Shown here in pieces: positions 12,001 through 19,623 of a stretch of DNA of 23,732 bases; position 1 is the first letter of the stretch, and each line of letters begins with the position of its first letter. Origin of the DNA: Dissophora ornata (lineage: Eukaryota > Mortierellomycota > Mortierellomycetes > Mortierellales > Mortierellaceae); NCBI GenBank assembly GCA_025201705.1, contig MU616980.1, forward strand, positions 1 to 23,732, read 5' to 3'. Below the pieces are notes generated by a model. It saw nothing but the letters and a program-made list of their open reading frames with translations, was not told the origin of the DNA and made no database searches. The position numbers and the translations under genes are program-made.

Positions 12001-14841
12001 GCGCTGGATCACCCATGGAGAGACCTTGACTGGGCAGAGACTCCAGAGTTTAGGACGCTAGTGTTTGGATCTCCAGACCACGAAATGGATGCCTACATGG
12101 AACAGCTGTCGCTGACATTAGCAGAACGCAGGGCTGCCCATGGAGGCGATGATGCGGCTTCCTTGGATATGGTAGCGATCAAGAAGGAGGCCGAGGAAAT
12201 TCTACCTTCCCCTCAACCGTTCCCTGCATCGGGTTTGACGCTTTCCGACTGGTACATTGATCGAGCCCTAGAAATCGACAGGAGTGCAGGACTGATCATC
12301 GAGGTGCGCCGGTTGATTCGGTATGGAACAGACAACTATATCCCACAATTAGAGACGATCAGCGAAGACCTCGAAATTTTGTATAAGCTACTGTATGAGA
12401 TCAAACCCGACAACCGTAACCCAGAGGCGAGGGCCAAATGGGCGGATACGATTCTAGATCTATCGCTCGAGCAATTCTCATTGATGAATCCGACGGAGGT
12501 GGTGCAGTTGTGTCTAGGCTTGAGTGACGAGCTCACGATCGTACAGGACATTCGTCGTCTTGTTCTTCCTTACCTCACGGTCGTAATTCCTCGACGCTGG
12601 CAACGAAACGATCCTATCCACGTACCGGGGCAAGGTCTTCCTAAGGGCCAGGACCCTCAAAACCCCATGTCATATCTGTATGCGTATCTTTTGAGCCAGA
12701 GTCCGAATCATCTTTCATGGGTCGGGGCTGTCATTCAAGCCTCGAAGCCGGTGTTTGCACCGGAGGAGCGGATCGTCAGCGACGACATGGATTTGTCTTG
12801 GCTGACAATGTCCTGCATGTACGGGTGCAGGACCGTGAACGATTGGAAGGTGATGAGCGACATGATCGTCTGTCTACCCATTTTTGAACAGACCGAGGAA
12901 GTGGATGAGACTGTGGACAAGGTTCGCAGAGCAGAACTTCGCAAAGACATTTTTGTTCATAACGGCGGCGACCGTCACATGTCATCTACGCAACAGTCGC
13001 ATGATCGTCCCCGAATAGCCCAGCAGCTGGATCCGCTCAACATGTACCCAGCCTTTGTAAAGTACGCGCCGACACAGGGACTGATGCAACATGCCCTCGA
13101 TACCCTTGAACAAAATTTGACAGCTGCGGAGACATTGGCGCGATATGACCTTCCGGTCCAGTTATCATGGTTCCTGGAGAACTCTGATTCGGAGGCGAGC
13201 CAGTTGCAAATGGTGACAAAGATGGCACGACTGGCTAGTGGAGGACCTGAGAGGATGGGAGAGCGGTTTGAGTCTGACGACGAGTGGATGCTACTGCTAG
13301 AGGACCTGATCCGACTCCGAGGAGGGGAAAAGGGAGGCGGAGTGCTGGGCTTAGTGTCGGAACAGGAGATTTACAAAGAGTATCTGGCTGGTGTCCTGAG
13401 CTGCGGAAGTAAGCATCTGACAGCGGTGCTAATGCTGATCTGACGTACTTATGATGTTTATTCCCTGTCACTTACGTTGTGGTTGCTGATATTTTGTACT
13501 CGTTAGAATTCGAGCTTGCAAAGGCTATTTTATTCCCACCAGGATTGCTTCCACCGGTCCGGTTAGCAGTAGCGGAGAAGCTGGTCATTGACTGCTCGAA
13601 CGAGATGTACACCAATGCTACCTCTGGGAACAGACATCAAGGACTCATGAAGATGGCATACGACTGGTAAGGCACCATTTGCGTCCACAGTACTTGTTGT
13701 ATCTGGTGTTGGTCATCTACCTCGTTTGAGTATTAATAGCTCTTGGCATGCACATAGTCTGAAAGTACTCCCTGAGACGACAAACATTCGCCGAGAGATG
13801 GACCTGATCGAAGCGACCAATTTCATGACCTCAACCTACAATCTCACTGCCCCCGGCAGTAACACGACTATCCTTCCCTTCCAGATCCGTGCCACCGAGA
13901 ACCGCCTCTCTTTAGTTCGGCGACTCATCATAACTCAAGAAAACGCCTATCGGGATCATGAGGCCATGTTGGAGCTTGCCATCAAGGTCACAGGCATTGG
14001 ACAAAAGAAGAGTCTGCGACAGCAGGTCGAAATTCAGGTCGTGGGAATGCTCATCGAGGCTGCACTCAAGGAACGGAACCATATCTTTGCACTGCAGCAG
14101 TCGGAACGCTTGATGGAGTTGCTAAAGATCTCGGGAGCAGTCGATATGAATTCAGATGGATCACCTAAAGTGCGGCGGGTCGCCAAGAGCACCAGCTTTA
14201 ACAATACGACTAATGATGATGGCAGTTCGTCGCGACCAGAGACACCGTCGCCATCCTCAAGGCCAGTCTCAAGGGCAGCAACACCCTTTGGTGCACCCGC
14301 TGCTCCACAAAGCTCGCCGCTTTTGGCAGGTGGGGGTGATCCAGATGCTAAGACACCATGGGAGATCTTTGAGCAAGTCGGATCCGAATCTGAAGGACGA
14401 GAGTACTCCAAGCGCATGGCAGTGGTTGGCTATGCGCTAGCATGTTGTCCTGCAGATAAAATGGAGAGTGTACTCGAGCTGTGGCGGTCATTGGAGATGG
14501 AATCTGTCCATGCGCCCGTCCCTGAGGTCGATCCTCGTCGCGGAGTTGCCGGCTTCATGTCGACTATGATGGACAGGTCAGGATCTGGGTCGAGCAACAA
14601 TACTGCATTGGGGCTAGGGTATGGCCCCGGATATAACCCCAGCAACGCAATTGTCAGCGGAACTGGAACGGTTGGGGGAGGAGGAGGTCCTTTGGCAGAG
14701 ATTATTGGGACAAACAAGGCGAGAAGTTCGCATCAAGGCGCTGTGAGGAGAGACCAGGGAATGGGCAGCAGCCATCATGAGCTCGAAGGTGGACGCAAGC
14801 GGGACAAGCTCAGGTCGCTCGTGAGTTCGATCTGGGCATAG
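9041..14841 (+). CDS. NBAS: NBAS/Sec39 family subunit of the Dsl1/NRZ ER tethering complex
   Basis: NBAS (Sec39 in yeast) belongs to the ER-bound complex that captures COPI vesicles returning from the Golgi. Exons: 9041-10142, 10241-13408, 13507-13666 and 13758-14841; introns of 91-98 nt, all GT-AG and frame-preserving; 1837 residues. An in-frame TGA precedes the ATG at 9041. The ATG at 9092 has the better context (A at -3, G at +4) and would give 1820 residues, so 9041 is an outer limit. Residues about 110-190 match the NBAS N-terminal propeller (SPDSQLLAV, PKWRKVAWSLDSKLVA). From about 665 the Sec39 domain is clear (PPEELLYRKLEARDYSSALA, TYELDTDVVYQYQWK, later LSDWYIDRALEI and FQIRATENRLSLVRRL). 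The protein ends soon after YALACCPADKMESVLELW in a Ser/Gly-rich tail, so it lacks the roughly 1000-residue C-terminal extension of animal NBAS. Family call firm; start codon uncertain. Confidence 0.9.
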
Positions 14842-15140
14842 TAGGAAGGAGGTGGGAGGGAGTGACTTTATTCTTATTCAATTCACACATACATCATCAT
14901 CATAGTAATAATGAAAATTGAAGCGGTGTTTGCGTGCACAGACACACGACGTGCGTCGGCGACACGAGAAGCGCCACTAATGGGCGGACGCGTTGAGAGC
15001 GAGCCACGTATCGGTGCCAACGAACGTGACCACACTAAGAACCCCATCGCTATCATCCCTTGCAGCCCATTCTCTGCTTCCTCATTCCATCTTCATCCAC
15101 GCAAAACAAGTCGCCAGCAGAAAAGTAGAACCATCCAACA
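14842..15140 (+). promoter_or_regulatory. Intergenic: NBAS 3' end and syntaxin-5 promoter
   Basis: This gap of only 299 bp must carry the transcription end of the NBAS-like gene and the promoter of the SED5-like gene. An A/T-rich stretch with AATAAT-like words at about 14904-14915 could serve in 3'-end formation. A CT-rich stretch (about 15046-15100) lies just upstream of the next start. No canonical AATAAA or TATA box was found, and no other gene. Confidence 0.45.
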
Positions 15141-16897
15141 ATGGACAGGACAGCAGAGTTCAAGGCAGCAGTGAATTCACTGCTCAGCAGAGGACATCTC
15201 CAGAATCGACAACACTTTAGTCATGCCGACAATAGCCCAGCGCGCAGGGGCAAGGAAGCAGCAGCATATGCAGAGTTCTCACGACTCGCTACATCCATCA
15301 GAAAAGACCTCAGCGAGACTTCCAACAAACTGGGGAAGCTGAGCAAATGCAAGTGCAGCCAGCCATTGCACTGCTCATCAGCCTTTCAGGCGATCAGATG
15401 ACACAACCCAACCGTTTTCTAACCCTGATCTACAATCACTACACCCTCTCTGCTCACAGTGGTCAAAAGGAAGGCGCTCTTTGATGATCGGCCAGTCGAG
15501 ATCTCGGTATGCTAATACTCCCCGTTTAATACTTCTTTACTGCGTAACTGGACACTTCTCTTGGCTGCATTGTCGCTCTAACACAGTCGCATTGGTATTG
15601 TTATTCTATGATCTACGCGGACCCCCCTGCAGGAGCTGACATATATGATCAAGCAGGATCTGGGACGCCTCAACGGTCAAATTCTTGCACTCCAACAGCA
15701 TGTTCGTGCAACGGCCGCAAAGGCCAACAGAGCCACACGGCAGATGGATGAACACTCGACAAACTTGGTCATCGTCTTGCAGTCGAGACTTGCCAACATC
15801 AGTATGGGGTTCAAGGAGGCGTTGGAGACCAGGACAGAGGTATTGTACAGCAACGACACAGCCATATTCTATTTTAGGCAGAGGCTAGACGACTCTAGAC
15901 TTTCGCTTAACAGCCCTGATTTTTATGCGCCTCGTACAATAGAGTATGCAAGCGTCGAAAAAGAGACAGGATCAATTGCTGCAGTCGAGCCAGAGCAATT
16001 CACCACAACAGCAGCATGCGCAGGCGCTTGGAATGGGGCAGCAGCAATATTCAGGACAAGCACTACCACTGCCACAGACAGGCGTATTATCCTCTCTTCG
16101 TAACACTTCAAGATCGCCGATGGGACTCGTTCCAACGACAGCACCGCCCCCACAGCACCCAAGTCAATACAATAATAATAGCAGTATACCCCAGAATGGA
16201 GGAAGGACATCCCCGTTTATTCAACCGCCGCAAAATCGGTCACCTTCAGCAACAGCAGCGTATTCACAGCAGCAGCAACAGTACACTAGTGGGTTAATGG
16301 ATGTAGACCCATATAACAACAGTAGCATGCATAGGAGGAAAGGAAGAGCAGACGAGTTTCATGGACAGTACGAGGATGATTCATCAGAGTCAGCGGGTCC
16401 AGCGTCGATGCTGTTTCAACAACAGCAACATGCACCACACGCTGAGCAGGTACGCTCCACTAATCTTCTTCATTGCTTTTGTGCCACGCTTCCAGGAGTA
16501 GGAGATATAGGCTGACTAAACGCTATTCTCTGAAATGTTTAATAGTATGTTCAGCAGAGATCGACTGCTATCGAGGCCGTGGAGTCGACACTTCAGGAGT
16601 TGGGCGGAATTTTTCAGCAGCTGGCGCAGATGGTCGCAGAACAACGCGATACAGTTCAGAGGTAAGATATAAAAGAAAATGTTCATCTGCGTAACATCTC
16701 TCTCCTTTTTTTTTTAACGACGATGTAAACTTTCTTACAGGATCGAGGCCAACACGGACGATATCGAGCTGAACATCAACGAAGCGCAGAACCAGTTGCT
16801 GCGGTACTACAGCAACATCTCGTCGGACCGGTGGCTGATGATCAAGATCTTTTTGACTATCATCTTTGTATTTCTCGTGATTTCGCTCATCTCGTAG
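15141..16897 (+). CDS. SED5: Syntaxin-5/Sed5, Golgi Qa-SNARE
   Basis: Sed5/syntaxin-5 is the Qa-SNARE for fusion at the early Golgi. Exons: 15141-15348, 15460-15506, 15633-15839, 15943-16449, 16546-16661 and 16741-16897; 413 residues. The start is well fixed: an in-frame TAG sits at 15126-15128 and the ATG has A at -3 and G at +4. The N-terminus is a Sly1-binding N-peptide (MDRTAEF). The Habc part carries the family signature KRKALFDDRPVEI followed by ELTYMIKQDL and a helix ending LETRTE. A long Gln/Asn/Pro/Ser-rich linker (exon 4) follows. Then comes the SNARE motif with the zero-layer Gln in LGGIFQQLAQMV, and a single C-terminal membrane anchor (WLMIKIFLTIIFVFLVISL). The first intron is GC-AG. 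It lies in tandem with the NBAS-like gene, another ER-Golgi traffic factor. Confidence 0.95.
15349..15459 (+). other. GC-AG intron in the syntaxin-5 gene
   Basis: The donor is AAAT|GCAAGT and the acceptor CTCACAG. Splicing here restores the conserved LSKLVKRKALFDDRP without a gap. The only nearby GT (15353) would shift the frame and reach TGA within nine codons, so the GC donor is the one that works. GCAAGT is the usual consensus of GC-AG introns. Confidence 0.85.
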
Positions 16898-16985
16898 AAC
16901 AATAACATAACTTGCATTTTCCTGTCACAATGTCCATGTCGAATATAGTCGATTTTCACCTATTAGAAAAGTTGGCTCAGCTCCC

Positions 16986-17009
16986 AAAAAAAAAAAAAAA
17001 ATAAAAAAA
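16986..17009 (+). repeat. A-rich homopolymer tract (A16-T-A7)
   Basis: An almost pure run of A lies 89 bp after the syntaxin-5 stop codon. It may be a simple-sequence tract in the 3' region. No target-site duplication or retroelement body was visible next to it. Confidence 0.8.
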
Positions 17010-17566
17010 TCCGCGGCTTCCTAATGTGGCTCTGTTTCGATACCTTATCCACACAAAACTATGTCTGTGCCTCGGTAACGCGTTTCTTCTGCATGCACTC
17101 CCCTTGCACTACGCGCTAAATCAATATACGAACACACAGATAAACTTTTGATAACCAGAGTGATATTTTGGAGCGTCCACCAGGGCAGATCCGAAGGCAC
17201 AATACCCCCAGACTATGCTTTGGGTTTATTCTCAGTGTTGGGGAATGGTGGAGATTTCAGTGTGTCGATATTTCTACATTGGATGCAGCTGAGGAAGCAT
17301 CAAAAGGTTGATTAGATTCTTTTATTGTCATCATTGAAGTGGGACAATAAAATGTATATGCGATAACAAAAACTGCTCGAGGGATAATCAGGACTCTATG
17401 GACGCGTAATGATTCAATACTTGCAGTCGAAGTTATCCGCAGCAAGTACTGAAGTGTGAAGTCTCAGAACCGTACACACATGTCGACTTGTCGGGTACCG
17501 AAGCGAAGGTAGCTTCTAAATTCAACGTTAACGTAAATCTTCGCGATGGACCTCCCATACTTGAGA

Positions 17567-17599
17567 GGGAGGGAGGGAGGGAGCGGGGAAGGGAGGGGG
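17567..17599 (+). repeat. G-run block with G-quadruplex potential
   Basis: Seven runs of three or more G, separated by one to three other bases, lie within 33 bp (GGGAGGGAGGGAGGGAG and onward). This satisfies the usual G3-N1-7 quadruplex pattern on the plus strand several times over. The flanking sequence stays purine-rich to about 17635. Confidence 0.75.
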
Positions 17600-17780
17600 A
17601 GAAGTAGGCAGAAGGGAATAAAAAGGGATTTTGAAGCCATTGGTGATAGTTTCGCTAACCATTTTTCGTTGGTCCTCCTACTGGATGGTTGTTCCTCTGC
17701 CCATACCTCTCTCCTCCCGAGCGGGAGCTTGCTGAAAATACTGCAGGCCCAATCCGTGGTAAATTGTGATTGCTGCACGG

Positions 17781-18163
17781 ATGTCTGCTGACTATGAAAA
17801 TCGCAACCTTGCCAACGGCCTCGATCTAGGGTCGCATCGGCCTTACGATTACCTCAGCAAGTTTGAGGTCCTCCAGGAACTTACTCATTCTGGCAGTGAA
17901 GGCTTGGGAGAAGACTGCAAGGATAGGACAACGCCATTTTCTCTGTACGTTACTAACCGGCGGGTACTATTGACTGTGGAAGCTAAGACAGCAAAGTAGT
18001 GGCAGACTATGTTAAAGGAGTGCAGGACATTGGCGACATCTGGGCCCTCGGGATTTGTAGAGTTGAGGAGGGTATGGACAGTACCACCGATTGGTCGGTC
18101 GATGCTGGCGGCAAAGCTGGCAATGCCAGCCGGTTCTTTGTCTCGACGTTTGAGACTGTCTGA
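17781..18163 (+). CDS. Alternative plus-strand small spliced ORF, 111 aa (tentative)
   Basis: The ATG at 17781 opens a frame that splices at GTACGT (17945) to GACAG (17991), a 47-nt intron containing TACTAAC. The joined frame continues (KVVADYVKGVQDIGDIWALG) to a TGA at 18161-18163, giving 111 residues. Composition looks protein-like but no family is recognised. The TACTAAC lies only a few bases after the donor, which is too close for a normal branch site. The region is antisense, in the same codon register, to the minus-strand reading; at most one is likely to be real coding sequence. Confidence 0.22.
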
Positions 18164-18652
18164 AAAATAATGTTAGCGGGTATTTCTGGAGCTGAATAGG
18201 ACATCAAGAAAATTTTGGCAAAGGACCAAAGTTCATCATAATCGAACTCTTGATCCTCATCCATAGGGATATCATGGAAATACTTGCTTTCTGAAATCAC
18301 GAGGTAGTAGTAAACCATCCTGTCAAAATTTTCTAGAGTGGAGACTGGGGATGAATTTTTGAGATGGGTATCTTGGGGAAACAGCAAAGTCCTTGCTTTG
18401 GAGGAAAACACAGCGCTTACATAAGCCCAGGGTTTCAGGACTGAAGAACTGTTCGTGGAGAAGGAAAGGTGGCAGATTAGCATCCGAGAGGTGGGGCTCA
18501 GCAACATTGTCATCCTCATCGAGATGAGTGGAAGTTTGGAATTGTGGGTCTATCTGTTTGTTCTGCGTGCAATAATAGACTTGTTCCGAAATGCTCGAGA
18601 AAAGCGAGTTGAGGTACCGAGTCCAGCTGGGACTCACATAAAAACACTTCAT
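17890..18652 (-). pseudogene. Unrecognised minus-strand gene or gene remnant (tentative)
   Basis: The minus strand has an ATG at 18652 and an open frame (begins MKCFYVSPSWTRYL, then an acidic HLDEDDNVAEP). It splices cleanly at a GTAAGC donor (18420) to a CCCCAG acceptor (18345), a 76-nt intron, into STLENFDRMVYYYLV and DEDQEFDYDELWSFAK. Further on, a strong acceptor-like sequence (branch GCTAAC, then ATTATTTTTCAG, ending about 18168) suggests a second intron. After it, one frame stays open to a TGA at about 17890 (contains GTVHTLLNSTNPEGPDVANV). The donor for that second intron is not convincing (GTATTT at best). I recognise no domain. It may be a lineage-specific gene or a decayed fragment, and it overlaps a competing plus-strand reading. 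Confidence 0.3.
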
Positions 18653-19623
18653 TTTCACCCTTAGTCTAAGAGTCCGAGGGGAAACACATACAGGAAAGGG
18701 TAGCTAACTCTATGAAGGATTATGGATAATGCTTCCAAACACGTTGAAATGTTTTATTTTCGGCTACAACCTGACTTGTAGTGCTTAGACAGAGAGATCA
18801 AACTGCAATGCGGTGTTTCCGGGAGATGTTTATGCTGTATTGTCCCTTTTCCATGAGAGCCCATGACAAGTTGCACGAGGGCGGAGGTGCAGAGTGACTA
18901 GAAAGAGTGCTTCAACCAGGAGGAGAAATGACTCTTTCGTCCCTCTCCCACTTTTCCGCTTCCCTGCTACACCCACGATTCAATTCCCCAAAAACTGCCA
19001 TCCACCCTTATTGTATATCTGTCTTTCCATCTTCTTTTTGTATCTCGCGCCTGTCCGCAGGACCTGATTACGCACAGTGCAGCAGCGTCCATAGGTAATC
19101 CGCAACAACCCATTCTATTCCGTACCTGAGCGGGGCTTTTCGAGCCAGTGACAGCTTCAGTCAGAGTGTATGTAGTTCATGAGAATGGGCTTACGTGCGC
19201 AATGGATAGCGGGCCTTTGCGTTTAATAACAGCCATCTCTTTTAGAAGTGAAGAACATCACTCTTCTCCACCACCTTGGTGCGTTGGTGCTGTGCCGTCC
19301 GTCTTGAACGACAGGAACCAGAATTGTATTTGAGGTGAGCCACTGCTTCGCGGTCCTTGAGAAGCACTCCATAAGCATCTGTAAAACGACGATCAAACCC
19401 ACTTGTTCAATAGCTCGACGACGGGCACTGAGTATTAGACATTGTTGAAGTATGAAGAAACACGCCAAATCTTCTGCAACGACTGTTTATTGCATTATCA
19501 TCTTACCTTAGCCTTCCGGCGCTTGACATCAAAGTCGCTAACACCGCCATCAAATCTATTCTCTGGTAGTTAGGGACAAAGGCAAAAGAACAAGAACAAG
19601 CAAGTGGGCGATCAGAAATCGAT
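18653..19623. other. Upstream region of the STAND gene, no convincing gene
   Basis: These 971 bp precede the STAND start codon and must include its promoter and leader. Short frames (plus 18907-19098, plus 19148-19333, minus 19223-19468) show no domain and no clear splicing partner. An A-rich leader-like segment (about 19572-19615) lies just before the ATG. No TATA box or repeat that I would defend. Confidence 0.45.

Larger units (their letters stand above)
16898..17780. other. Intergenic stretch after syntaxin-5, no convincing gene
   Basis: This begins with the syntaxin-5 3' region, includes an A-tract at 16986-17009 and a G-run block at 17567-17599, and is otherwise moderately AT-rich. Short open frames (minus 17257-17445, minus 17464-17778, plus 17546-17791) have no recognisable domain, and those over the purine block are low-complexity translations. 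I see no tRNA-like cloverleaf and no clear transposon ends. Confidence 0.5.

Noticed and set aside
14034..14717. Minus-strand frames of 127 and 95 codons over the last NBAS exon
   Set aside because: They are antisense to the conserved end of the Sec39 domain and to the Ser/Gly-rich tail; rich in Pro/Ser by composition.
15353..15459. Canonical GT-AG splice from the GT at 15353 in syntaxin-5
   Set aside because: It shifts frame and reaches TGA within nine codons, losing the conserved FDDRPVEI block; the GC donor at 15349 restores it.
16986..17009. A-tract as the tail of a retroposed gene copy
   Set aside because: The neighbouring syntaxin-5 gene keeps five introns, and no second gene body or target duplication is visible.
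17546..17791. Plus-strand 81-codon frame over the G-run block
   Set aside because: The translation is Gly/Arg/Lys-rich only because of the purine tract; no other support.
18907..19468. Short frames (plus 18907-19098, plus 19148-19333, minus 19223-19468) upstream of the STAND gene
   Set aside because: No domains, no convincing splice links to the STAND gene, and lengths expected by chance.
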